This document shows positions 26,317-37,350 of a stretch of DNA of 64,000 nt, piece after piece. The notes under the pieces are model-generated. The model did no database searches and had not been told where the DNA came from. It worked only from the letters and a program-made list of their open reading frames with translations. The translations under genes were made by a program, and so were the position numbers. The stretch comes from Lottia gigantea (taxonomy: Eukaryota; Mollusca; Gastropoda; Lottiidae). Location of the stretch: NCBI RefSeq assembly GCF_000327385.1, contig NW_008710427.1, positions 689,839-753,838 of the forward strand. The letters are read 5' to 3'. Position 1 is the stretch's first letter; the number at the start of each line of letters is the position of its first letter.

Positions 26317-26871
26317 TTTTCCTACGTTTGGTTGTTTGATTCATATGAATACAATTTAGGATAATATATGTCTATTAGTATTTATAATCAACCAATCAAA
26401 TCTTTTGAATTTTGAGTCGGGACAGATTACAATCCAGTATCAGACCAATAATTTTGTTACCAATGAAGCTTTACTGCAGACTTTTTATGATTTTCAACGA
26501 ATTCAATTGTATCAAATTATCTATTCTAATGTAATTAAATTTAAAAATGTTATGAAAAGCTATGATGTCTGGTTTCATCCTCAGCTAAGTATAAACAGAA
26601 AGATATTTAAAAACAGTTCTTAAGTAGGTCTACAGAATACTTAGTGGTTTGTTGAACCATTCCGCATAACGCAGCCCTGAAAGCCATAAACTTATTTTTC
26701 GTTACGTATAATCAAAATATCGAAATACTCATCATATGATCGACAATGCAAGAGCAGCTGACTGGTGCACTTACTCTTACAAGCCCCCCCCCCCCCCCTC
26801 TTTAGAATAATACACCTTTTCTTTTTCCTGAGTCAATAGGAGCGGCTACGAGCTACGGGCCTGTGTAGATT

Positions 26872-28499
26872 GTTACTGACAATACTTGTATATCGGGTAG
26901 TGCCAATTTATTTGTTATCTTAACTTTTTATAACAATATCCAAAATTTAATAAGATAGATCACGTTTCATTAGAATAAAACGAGCTAGGCAAGGAAAGTC
27001 CACAAATTCAAGGATAATTAAGAATATTATATTACATATAACATACGAATCATAATGGCGAAGACTGTAATCATAAGCAGCATACTGGTTTCAGTTATAC
27101 TCCCACATAAAAAAAATGAAAAGGGGACAAACAATGAGGTAAATGAAACAGTCCAATTCTTAATTAAAAAAAGTTTGGACAATATTTCGATGAATTCTAG
27201 TAATTTTATTGGTCTTAATTTAGTCAAATCCTGCTTAAAATTACAAGGAATTTGTCCGCAGTAACAGCTCATATTAAGTAAAATATTGGAGGTTGAGAGG
27301 TCGGTGGAGGGAATGAAGCAAATATTTAGCAATGATAGAATGACAAGTGGGTTAGGTTCTAAGGATTATGTTCAATAAAAGATAAAAATTACAATTATTA
27401 CCCTTCTGGAGTATATTTTTACCTGAAATTACCTCATGTCCACGAGATGCGTAGGCGGAGACAAACTTGCTATAAAGGAAGACAACATGGCGGATTAATC
27501 AGACAGTGACATTAAATTCAAAGCACTTTTTATCTACAATAGACTGGGTAAACCTGAAAAAAAAGGCACTGGCTCTTCGTTTTGGGAATATCACCACTTG
27601 GTGAGGCAACTATTCTCAAATTGGGATTAGTTTTTCATACATTTGCTCACGTGACATGTTTATTGCGATTTCATAGACCAACAGCGTATTACGTGGCATG
27701 AAAACGCGTATGTGGACACAGGCCTTGGTACTGTGACATTGAAACACACCACAAACGGGTGTAGACACCAATTTTCACTTATAATTGATATAATGTACTT
27801 CTTCATTTGAACGGTTGATTAGCTGCGACCAATGTTTTGTCTGTGTTGTTTTGGATTTCGGGTTTCGTTTCGCAGTTCGGATCGTTTGTACTTTGTTTAT
27901 TAATTTATTGTTCAAGAAAATCTATCCATTTGGTCACCAAAAAGGTGTTAACGTTGGAAATAGGCCAGTATGTAGTTGAGCTGCATAGATTCTCAAGATT
28001 TTCGTAGTCTACTCTTCGAGCGTTGTTAATGTGGTATAAGGACAGTACCTTTTTAAAACATATGTAATACCAACGATTTAAACAAGCCGATTCATTAGCC
28101 ATCATTGAACCCTGGCGCAAAGTTGTTCATTTGGTTAATTTTGAGAATGATTTTCTCGAACTCTACTATTTTGAGGACTCATCTTGTGATATATTGGTGG
28201 AAGCAACTATTGATAATGAAAAATACCAGTTTGTGTCACATGTCCATAATTAATTCGTAATTAGCTAAATTAGATGAGAATTACAAGCAGAATTCCAATG
28301 AGTGACCGATCAATAAAGGTCAAAATATCTTTTTTTGTTTATCCAGACTGTACATACATGGACATTTATGATTGGTTAAAACTCTTAATTATATGCAATA
28401 AGAACATAAAGATATGATTAAAAATACATGATAATTCATTAAAAACACCAATTTGTCAAATAGTTTGCTTAATTTGACTCTAAAAAATAAGGAAACCCA
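26872..28499. other. Stretch with no recognised gene
   Basis: A 71-codon minus-strand frame at 27905-28120 (with WYYICFKKVLSLYHINNARR) has no family I recognise. The segment at 27845-27902 repeats a sequence inside the pogo-like element at 32061-32128, so at least part of this stretch is probably transposon-derived. Confidence 0.4.
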
Positions 28500-31200
28500 T
28501 CTTTAAGTCGAGGATTTATTATCAGGAAGAACCGCATGTTCACTTTACCATGGAAGTGCCATTTGATAGTGTTCATCAACCAGCTTTACACTGTTCTGTA
28601 TAATGTCTAAAGCACGTTTATCCTCAAAGGACATTCCAACCTTTTTGTAAACTTCTAAATCATCGAAGTCTGTTTTCCAAACGGTCTAATTGTCCATTTA
28701 GATCAAAGTCCGAATTGTCTACATGAGTATCAAATTTGACAAAAGTAACTGAATCACTCGTTTTACATCCACCAACGGGTCCTAAAGTAGTCCATCCCAG
28801 GTTATATCTCACAGCAATGGGTTCGTGTTGCTCACCATATCTAGTTTCTAAAGGTATAAAGATATAAGATATTTCAAGTTCATCCAGATCTTCTAATCTT
28901 GTCGATGTCTTTAAGATGGGAATAGTTTTTAATATCAGACTCAACTATTGGATATAGGTGAATCTTCTACTGTTGTCACATTCTTCAAATTATATGAAAC
29001 ATTTCCATCCAATGACATTACAGTTATATCCACATTTTGACTAATTACTTCCTCGGGACCGTGATAACACAAAAGTGAGAAAAATTGCGTATTCATAGAT
29101 AAATATTGTTCAATCAGAAGTGGCCAACTGTATTGGTAGCAAATTTCAACCAATCAAAACAAATCACTCGTTATGAGGTTTCGTTTGCAAACGTAAACAG
29201 AACGAAAGCAGAGTGCCATTAGATATTTTGTTCAATATGTACGGTACAGAATTGAGTAACATTTTCGTTAAAAAAAGCCGAGAGAAAATCAAACCTTACT
29301 TTGGAATATTTACTTGGAAAAATGTGTTCTTATCTTTTCAAACGGGCTTAGTTAAATAGGGTTAATGTGACCATGTCAAAACCCGTATTCGTGATACCAT
29401 GGTGTCACTCCAATCCCAGTTGCTGCAGTCAATGATCCAGATCCATATTATAAGTGATTAAGTTTTGCAATCTTGATCTCGTGACCTTGACCTTTATATT
29501 TGATACATTTAAAGTCAGACACCCACTTCCGGTTTTTATACCCCTGTCCGAAAACAGCCAAATTCGCAACTTTGGACTGCTGTAGCACGTGACCATAGAG
29601 GGTTAAATTTTTGGGATTCATCTTTTCCAGTGATATAAAATTGAAATTCGTGATTTTTGGATACATTTGTTCAAAAAGGGGCTTTGCACACAATTACCTC
29701 ACCCATTTGGCCAGTTTGTGTTAAAAGCTCATTTGTTGTAGTTTAAAAAAAGTAACAGGTTTTAGAATATCCATATTTTCAAGTTTTGACATTGACCTAT
29801 GTTGACCTTAACTTTTGTAGGATCAAAGGTTATTGACGTTGGTTATCTATTTATACTTCCATGTCCGACATAAGCTTCCGGTTTTGTAGCCGTGTGCATT
29901 TTAAAAATTTGATGAATTATATCTTGTGACCTTGACCTCTGTTGACCTTTCCCTTTACAAGATCAAAGGTCATTGACTGATGTCTGAATCTGAAGTTTAC
30001 TTCCGATTTCACAAACTTCTAAAGACAGAAAATGCCGTAACTTTAGACTGTTCTGGCACGTGACCTAATTAAAACAGAAGGTTGATTTTTTTCAGAGTCT
30101 CTTGCAATTTTCTACATTAGCAAAGTCCCACTCTGTGCCACGTGTGGCTCTAGTTAGTGTGATTTACGTCAGTAATATAATCTTGTCCCATACCCATTAA
30201 AGTTCGATATGTTATTTCAAGATGTTTCGAAAATTCAAGTAAATGTGTACCATCAGCAATTTGAATGTCTGTAAGCCTTTTAATATTCTCCCTAGCCACA
30301 ATGTGTGGTCATCCAAAGTCTTCGATCTTTATCACTTTAATAACCTTCAGTGGGCGATAAATTAACACAACATTGTATGGCGTTTCAGGTTTTACCACTA
30401 CTATGTTGGATAAGCAATTGTAATCTTTTAGATTCGACAGAAGCTTGTTTCTCAAGACACGTTTCAAAGTTGTGTATAAACGAAGCATAGTTTAATTGAT
30501 CACCGTCAAAGCGTAAATACTTTAATTTAGGTGTCAATGGGCCTACTGTCTCACACAATTTAAGCACTTTGTACAACATAATTATCATGCATAGTTACAT
30601 TTCCGTCAACATTAACATTAATTAACTATCATAACAAGGTATATCATTTACTACCGGCAAATGCTCATGAATTGGAACAGAATTATCAACAGTTACATAA
30701 TCAACAGGACTCAGAGCAACATAATTATTTATTCTCATAACCCAAAGTAACATGATTGGGTCTATTATTCATAGATTACAACAGGATTACTACCATAAGT
30801 TGGAACATAATTCCCAATAGGAACACTGTATTCGTCACATGAAGAGAATTTGGCCTACCAATAGGAACAGAATAAATATTTCATAAATTAACGTTTTCAA
30901 CAGATTCAGTAACAAATGTATCAATTCATCCAACTCGGAAAGTCTCTTATTGGTTTCTTCTTCTTGAAAAACTTGAAAATTGACTTCAGCTTGCTTTATC
31001 TCTTTCATCACTTCCATCAATTCTTGTTCTTGGTTCAATTCATTTAATCTGTTGGCTACTTCTAGGCTTTGTTTCAATGCTGCTTCACTTTTAACTTAGC
31101 AAGGGCTACACTACTAGTATTGGTGTCTGAACGTAAATTACTAAATAGGTCATCAGATATAATGCTGGTTATAAGCCAAACCACATTATTAAGGGTCAAG
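28500..31200 (-). mobile_element. BEL/Pao LTR retrotransposon fossil (gag and pre-RT parts)
   Basis: On the minus strand a coiled-coil, Glu/Lys-rich gag-like part (about 30835-31140) is followed by a gag core with the LRFDGDQLNYASFIHNFE type of motif (30385-30588). A protease/linker region comes next (28660-29153; IPLETRYG, EPIAVRYNLGWTTLGPVGG) and then a segment shortly before where RT would begin (KLVDEHYQMALPW, about 28545-28610). The order is that of BEL/Pao elements. RT, RNase H, integrase and LTRs were not found. The copy is old, broken in several places, and interrupted by an unrelated repeat (about 29160-30180). Confidence 0.7.
29160..30180. repeat. Dispersed repeat rich in TGACCTTGACCT motifs, inserted in the BEL/Pao fossil
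   Basis: Two to three related modules (about 29451-29600, 29790-29880, 29920-30080) each combine a (G)TGACCTTGACCT-like block, an ACTTCCGGTTTT-like block and an AACTTTGGACTG...GCACGTGACC-like block. The repeats are diverged. The reverse complement of the first block (AGGTCAAGGTCA) contains nuclear-receptor half-sites, including TCAAGGTCA. No terminal inverted repeats were recognised, so the class is unknown. Confidence 0.5.
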
Positions 31201-31224
31201 CCTAAACTGGTAGCTACGCCATGT

Positions 31225-32495
31225 CATGACATGGTGGTGGTCACCCTGGTTCTGCCCGTTCTAGGATTTTCTGTCTGTAACGCTGCATTAGGGAACAACA
31301 AATGGTTCTTACAATGTGGACATGGATGTCTTCCATCAGTACCATTTCCAGAGCTTGCTCGCGATGTTGATAAGTCAATCGTGGCACTCTGCTAGTGTTT
31401 TTTTGTTTATCCTTGTGTAAGCCAGACATGTAATTCAACTTTCAATTCCCTCCCTTGAACTGTTAAAACTGGATAATTAATATTGTCATCAGTTGTCTCC
31501 CTTGAACTTTCAAAATTATTGGATGCTAAATATTGTCAAGTCACTGGTTTTTTTTTTACCTGTAGTCTATAGCCCCTAGCCTATCTGAAATCGACGAACT
31601 TGGTCTTATTCAATAGGTTTGTATATGCCTGATGCACTAAAAGCAATAGCCTCTTGTGTAAACGGAGATATTCCACACGATAAGTTATAAGAATCCTTCA
31701 GTAATGTTGCTACGCGTCACGGACCCCGGTTTCATCCATGTTCCAAATGTATTTAGGCGTGTCATGCAAATTTAATTCATCCATTTCACGTTTCAAAAGT
31801 TGAAAATAGGTTGAAACGACATCCCTGTTCATCATAAGAACTCTGGATTAAGACAACTTTTCCGGTTTTCGACGTCAATTTAAGTCGCTATTTCTTGTGT
31901 TGGCCAATTGTGTATGTTTAGCAACAAACCAGACAGGATATTACGTACGGTACTCTCCTAGACTCCTGATACCACTTTTCATTATGAAATACCTACTCAC
32001 TTGAGGATATACTTCCTCTTGTTTAAAGTTAATCGGCTGCTAAAATGTTTCCACCAACACGTTGTTTTGGATTTCGGGATTTGTTTTGCGGTTCGGATAG
32101 TTAGGCCTAGTCCTTGGTTTATTTATTCTTATACCTTCTGTATCTGTAGGCTTCAATGCTTTAGCCTACATACATACATTAATATTATTCTCATCTTTAA
32201 TTTCAACTCTTTATTTTGGAATGATTAAAAAGTCAAAGAATCTCCCAATAATTTTTAAAAGTTCAAGGGAGGCAACTATTGAAAATATTTTATTTAGGGA
32301 ATTGGAGGTTGAACTGCATGTCGAGTTTACACCACGAGAAGAATGCTACAACTGACTTAACAGCAACGTCAGCAAGCTCACTTTGGTTATTCCCGTTTTA
32401 GCGTACTGCAACAAACTTGATCCCACGTTAAAGGTGTTAGGCCTAGACCGGGCAGAACCAGCGTGACCACACAAAGTGATGACCTGTATTTACGT
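31225..32495 (-). mobile_element. Pogo/Tigger-like DNA transposon relic with long inverted repeats
   Basis: The left arm (about 31230-31545) and the right arm (about 32240-32480) are diverged inverted copies. They share GGTTCTGCCCG, then GAGCTTGCT, a GTTGATAAGTCA-like block, an AATTCAACTTTCAATTCCCT-like block and TTGCCTCCCTTGAACTTTTA-like sequence. Between them the minus strand reads VVSTYFQLLKREMDEL and then KYIWNMDETGV (about 31720-31830). NMDETG is the first-Asp motif of the DDE_1 domain of pogo/Tigger/jerky proteins. The remaining catalytic domain is missing or too decayed to read. The arms are longer than usual for pogo, so this may be a composite or foldback derivative. Confidence 0.6.
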
Positions 32496-33300
32496 ACCTT
32501 ACAATTACATCTCCGCAATCCACATAGAACTATTAATATATCTTCGTAATCTTTCAGACAGCGACGTCCTGCGTTCGGACTCAGGGTTGGTCAACAGGTC
32601 GTGATCAGGCTGCTTCGCAGTCGAATGATAATGGATTTGCAGAGGTTTTCGATTTGCATATAGTTTTGCACAGCCTGGTCTTTGCACCACACCTCACTTT
32701 ATGCGACCCTGACGCTAAAACCGGAAGCTGTAGGCTACGTTTGCCATTTGTTGTGCTGGTTTCTTTGACTTTTTTTTTAGAGTGTTTCAAACCTTAGTAA
32801 AGTTTCTTTTGAACTATAGATTATATAGCAGAAATTGTAAAATTTTGGTAAATCGGATTACAGCAAAATAGATTCAATTTAAAGTCCATATGCACCCTCG
32901 GGGTAAAATTTGAAATTCTCGGGGTGAAATTTAAAACTAGGGTGAATTATATACAAGGGGAAATTTGTGAATTTGAGCAACAGTTTCAAAATAAAATCAC
33001 TCAGAATGACTCCTGAGCTAATGTGGCTTGACAATGGACAATTTGATTGCACAAGCACAACACTCGTTAACATCGAATCTCGTGGGTGTACATTTAGCAG
33101 GTATCTTGACAAAGAAAATGGGGGCAGTCTGGGCGTGGCATTCTACGCCAAACTAGTTCCAGATGTTAAGAGCCTTGATCAAGAAATCCAATGACATCTC
33201 CATTGCACTTTATGTGTAAATGCATAGGATATGTTCCTTCAATATACGTTTTAAACAATACCTTACTAGCATATTTCAGGTTTATTTATTTTATTTTTTT
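32496..33300. other. Stretch with no recognised gene
   Basis: Short frames on both strands (60-77 codons) without recognisable motifs. A pair of similar GGGGTAAAATTTGAA/GGGGTGAAATTTAAA blocks occurs near 32.9 kb. Confidence 0.4.
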
Positions 33301-34709
33301 AAGAAACGATACCACCTGTTTGCAACGACATAAAAGAAAAACTAAACAATGCAGAAGTTTAGGATTGGTGTTATGCTTTTGAGAAATCCTTTCACAACAT
33401 CTGTACAAAAATTTCATTTCAATAAAATCTGTACAACCAATATGACAAGCCTTTAAAGATGGGTGGGGTCGAAAAAAGAACATTTCGTTAGAGCACTGAT
33501 CACAGAAACAACGGGAAATGTCACACCACACGTCACAAAGTCCAGTCAGTAGCGGGTAAGTCCACCGTGAGCATCAATACACGCCTACGGACTGATGCCG
33601 TCAAACGTATGATGACGTTGGGAGTGATGCGTTGCCATTCCTCGAGGAGATATCGTTCCAAGTCCTGGACGTTGACTGGAGGCACACGGCGACGTCGGAT
33701 TTGCCGATCGAGGTGGTCCCATAAGTGCTCGATGGGATTCATGTCCGGTGAACATGCGGGCCATGGCAAAACCTGTACGTTGGCGTTGGCAAGGAAGTTC
33801 TGTGTCAATCTTGCTGTGTGTGGCCTTGCATTGTCATGTTGGAACGACAAGCCTCGTTTTGACGTCACCACATATGCCACCCTAAACCATTAACCCTCCA
33901 CCTCCAAACGGCCGGACCTGTTGGATACAGTTAGGCGCCAAACGTTCACCAAATCGTCGGTATACAAGCTGCCGTCCATCGTTTTTGAAGATGAGGAATA
34001 TGCTCTCATCAGAGAACATAACACGTGCCCAGTCCCGCCGTTGCCAACGTCGAACTCGCCTGGCCCAGATCAGTCTGTTGTTCCGGTGTCGAGGCGTCAG
34101 GAGCGGTCCGCGGTAGGGATGACGTGGCCGGATACCATACTGCCGTAGTCTCCTGTAGATTGTCTGTCGACTGATCCTGTGTCCCAGTGCTGTAGCCGCC
34201 GTGGACGTCGCTGTTACGGTGCGATTCCTCAGGTGTAATACCCGAATGTAACGATTTCACGGGGCGTGGTTACTCGTGGTCTTCCACTCCTGGGCCTGTC
34301 TGACGTCTGACCTGTCTGACGTAACCGCTGCATCAACCTGGTGATAGTGATGCGTGCGCAGCCCAACCTTCTGGCGACGTCGACGTGTGTCGCTCCTTGT
34401 TGGACCATTCCAACGGCTCTCTCTCTCTCGATGGCTGTCAAACGTGGCATATCTAGTGTTCTTTTTGTTGCTGTGATATCAACGTGTCTGATCAGCCGTT
34501 TTATACAGTTTTATGCATGTGCAGAACATGCTAGAGAGGGAAATGTCACTTTCATGAAATTTACGTTTTTTCCCGGAAGTGATCACGTGTTCCCGGTATT
34601 TTTATCGACTATGCTGTGTTTGGGATGTGCAATACGAATTGGCATGTTTTCATATTAGACAATTCACTTAGTAAAAAACAATTTTGAAAATAAGTTGGTA
34701 TCGTTTCTT
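33301..34709 (-). mobile_element. Tc1-like DNA transposon, defective
   Basis: The ends match as inverted repeats: AAGAAACGATACCA (33301-33314) and TGGTATCGTTTCTT (34696-34709). That spans 1.41 kb, a usual Tc1 size. On the minus strand the N-terminal helix-turn-helix (34229-34450; ERERAVGMVQQGATHVDVAR, RLMQRLRQTGQ, DRPRSGRPRV) is followed in another frame by HRISRQTIYRRLRQYGIRPR and FSDES, then by FQHDNARPHTAR and DMNPIEHLWD in the C-terminal frame (33533-33880). Between the second Asp and the Glu there are exactly 34 residues (DD34E). One frame change after the GRPRVTTPRE block, a stop near MVWGG, and loss of about 35 residues before FQHDNARPH make it inactive. A TA duplication is not clear at the right end. 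Confidence 0.88.
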
Positions 34710-34978
34710 TTGGACACTAGTTTAAAACCTGCCTGGCCTCAAGATCCTTCTCAAATTATTTAAAAACAATAATCCTTGTAAATGGATTCAATTTTTTGTC
34801 AAATGTGCTGAAGACAACAGTATTTGTCAGCAAGAAATTCACACGTCAACATAAAGTAATACTTTAAACATGAACAAAGCACAAAAAGTTTAGTTTCTCC
34901 ACCATTATGAAGGATAGTGAAAGATGAAACTTCCCACCTCCTTTCTCGCCCACACAATGGCAAGATTCGATTTAGGCT
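34710..34978. other. Short spacer between two transposons
   Basis: No feature recognised between the Tc1-like and Academ-like elements. Confidence 0.4.
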
Positions 34979-35853
34979 TAGGCTGATAGGAGAGCACATG
35001 GGCCGTGGAAAAAATTTGCGCAGAAATTATTTCTTCTTTTTTTGGAAGGACCATGTCAATAGTGTTTCAGGGAAAAACTCTCGTAAAATCTCCCTTGGGA
35101 AATTTCGTGGTGAGCGATTTAAATTTGGTACCCGAAATAAACCCGAAATCCCAAGGGGGTAGTTAGCATCCCAAACTTTTTTTTTATTTATGGTCTACCA
35201 AAGTTGCTTTTGATGATTTCATACCTATACTAAAGATAATTGAAAAAAAAAAGTTTTTGTAGTCCATAAATATCATGGTTGCCATGGCAATGGGAAAATG
35301 CCGGGAAATTTGTTCATATTCTCGTGAAGCAAATTTATCGAGAACTAATCATGCTATTGACTTGTAATTTTTAGATGACATAATACAAGGATTTTTCATG
35401 CAAAACAGGGTTTAGGAAAATATTGTTTTAAGAAAGGCAAGTATATGGTCCATACAAGTTGCAAGAACCAAAATAAGCGTATGTTGTTACCATAGTAGTA
35501 TCCATAACTCAGCAATTTATGAATTCACATTTTCAAAACTGCTTACTTGCATGAAGATGCTTACACATAATGCACGATTCAAAACTAAGATGAATTCTGA
35601 ACAAGTCCAGTTTGGTATCATTTTGTAGGTAATTGATACCATTTAACGTACCTATCTTGTAATTAGGTATCATAACGATAGTAATACAAAGATGGTTTAA
35701 AAATATTTTAGTTTAGCATCATTACATTACAAATAAATAGTCATCATCATTATATAAAGTAACAAAGATGCTTTGAAAAATGACCAGTCTTAACATTAAT
35801 GATTAGTTTTCATCATCACTAACGTCATTTAAAACATCGGTATTACACCACTG

Positions 35854-36075
35854 CTAACCCACACAGCCACTGCAGGACGCGACACACTTCAACCTAGTTT
35901 TACGGCAAGTACAGGCATTCGTTGCGCATTGAGTACTGTTAGGTTTGCATGAGCAACGGATGAACTTCAAAATCTTTGGGTGAGCAGCCTCCTTGTCCAT
36001 CATTATTAGAATGTAACGCCCTCTAACAATCTTCCATCCCCATTCATTTGCATCAAGAGTATCATTGTTCTCCAA
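35854..36075 (-). pseudogene. Cys-rich (CXC/tesmin-like) C-terminal tail of the Academ-like protein
   Basis: A 73-codon piece with NEWGWKIVRGRYI, then ILKFIRCSCKP, CATNACTCRKTRLKC and a final CSGC. The CxC...CxxxxCxCRKxxxxC spacing is like one repeat of a CXC (tesmin/TSO1-like) domain, a zinc-binding and often DNA-binding fold. It follows the nuclease part in order, as in intact relatives as I recall them. It probably contributes DNA or zinc binding to the transposition protein; that role is inference. Confidence 0.6.
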
Positions 36076-36960
36076 CGAATAACTTGAAGATGTACTCTGA
36101 GGGTATGGAAGTGTGCAGCTCTGTCAGTAGGGGGCAATCTATTTTCCAACGATATTTCAGAACTGGTCACGTCGGCATTTTTATGCATTTCTGGTGACTT
36201 CACCAGATGTCTAAAAACTTGTAATTTACCCTGTCCGAATATCGCAGACGTTGTATCATACCCCGACCCAGCATGAATGAACAGGATATATTTTTGTACC
36301 ATGGGGTCCAAATTCGCATGTAGTTCTGAGAGTTTATAAGATTGGCCAGATGTTTTTGAGCTTCGATCTTCTTTCTGAAAATACACCTCTGCCATATCTG
36401 GTGACCAGTGGTGAATCAAGCTGATGAATATGTCTGTGTCCTCAGCTATAACTCTACTAAAACTCATAGTCCGCAACAGTTTTTGTAACTAAATTATCAG
36501 CATCATTGTCCGATTTAAATATTTTGTGTCCGCGCGATTCAAGTTCCAAAGCAAGAAATGCGATAAGACTTGATTTATTGCTAGTATTTCTGAAAAACTT
36601 GCCTCTGTCCTTAAATACACCTTTCTCACTTTCGACCCGGATCGATGGAGCCATTTTCCCACCCCGGCGATAATGCTCTTGATCCTTCGGGGATGATTCG
36701 TAACCATCGAAAACAACTATTACACGCCCGTACTTCTTTTCTATGAAACCATTATACACGTCTGCTAAATCGCCATACTTGATACCAGCAGTCCACTTCA
36801 CTTGATACAAGAGCCATCCGCAATCTAGAACAGTAAGTAAACCAGAAGCTGTTTTTGATTCAGTATAAACATTGGTAATACTCTTATCAGAGATGAGGTG
36901 AGATTTGGTATTTTTGCGCATGAGATGGTCCTTGATCAAAGATACGGGTACTGTGGTCAT
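36006..36960 (-). pseudogene. XPG/FEN1-like nuclease region of the Academ-like element
   Basis: Two overlapping frames (36457-36960 and 36006-36476) carry in order a VLDCGWLLYQVKW block, RVIVVFDGYES, a basic KDQEHYRRGGK segment, LESRGHKIFKSDNDADNLV, VIAEDTDIFISLIHH, HAGSGYDTTSAIFG and LPPTDRAAHFHTLRVHLQV. The acidic residues in VFDGYES, SDNDAD and AEDTD sit where metal-binding acids of XPG/FEN1 (PIN-like) nucleases are expected. HAGSGYDTTSAIFG corresponds to a block I recall as HAxxGCDTTSxxFG in relatives, here with Tyr for Cys. Confidence 0.65.
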
Positions 36961-37350
36961 CTCATACGAATGGATGGTGGATGGTTTCGTTACCTAGTTT
37001 TAATCCAGGTTGCAGGTTCTTCAAAGTCCGAACAGTGTCTGATTTCGTGACCTATTTTTTCAGCTTGATCACAGTTAATTTTATCGTCATCTTTGGCAGT
37101 GATTCCGGACGCTATTGACCGCAACGCCCCAGTTCCAATATAAAATGGATCATGAATATCCAACCATTCAAATTTCTTATAATCTTCGGAATCCCTTTTA
37201 CACCGTGACTCGCCCAATTCCACATGTTGACAACTAGTTACATACTTTCGAGAGGTCAGTGTTGTCATCGCATCGTGTACATCGAGCATGTGCATTGAAT
37301 GTATCCATTGCGCAATGACCGTAGGCTATCAGTCAAACCTCTTCCATGCG

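Larger units (their letters stand above)
25423..26863 (-). mobile_element. hAT DNA transposon, internally deleted, with both ends and an 8-bp target duplication
   Basis: The element starts with CAGGCCCGTA (25423-25432) and ends with its reverse complement TACGGGCCTG (26854-26863). The flanks carry a perfect 8-bp duplication, TGTAGATT, at 25415-25422 and 26864-26871, the target-site length of hAT elements. On the minus strand the N-terminal part (from ATG 26316) leads to SWYDRFPWLEYSVSRDAPF, typical of the TTF-type zinc-finger region of ZMYM1-like hAT transposases. The 3' part (25588-25959) has FPKLYALAASVATC, then VCESSFSTL, the hAT C-terminal dimerisation motif. The catalytic DDE core between them is missing, so it is a non-autonomous deletion derivative. 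A run of C bases lies at about 26784-26800. Confidence 0.88.

Noticed and set aside
28500-31440. Extension of the BEL/Pao fossil rightward to 31440
   Set aside because: The frame at 31241-31438 lies in the left arm of the pogo-like inverted repeat, so it belongs to a different element.
33567-34148. Plus-strand frames of 75-108 codons
   Set aside because: Antisense shadows of the Tc1 transposase on the minus strand.
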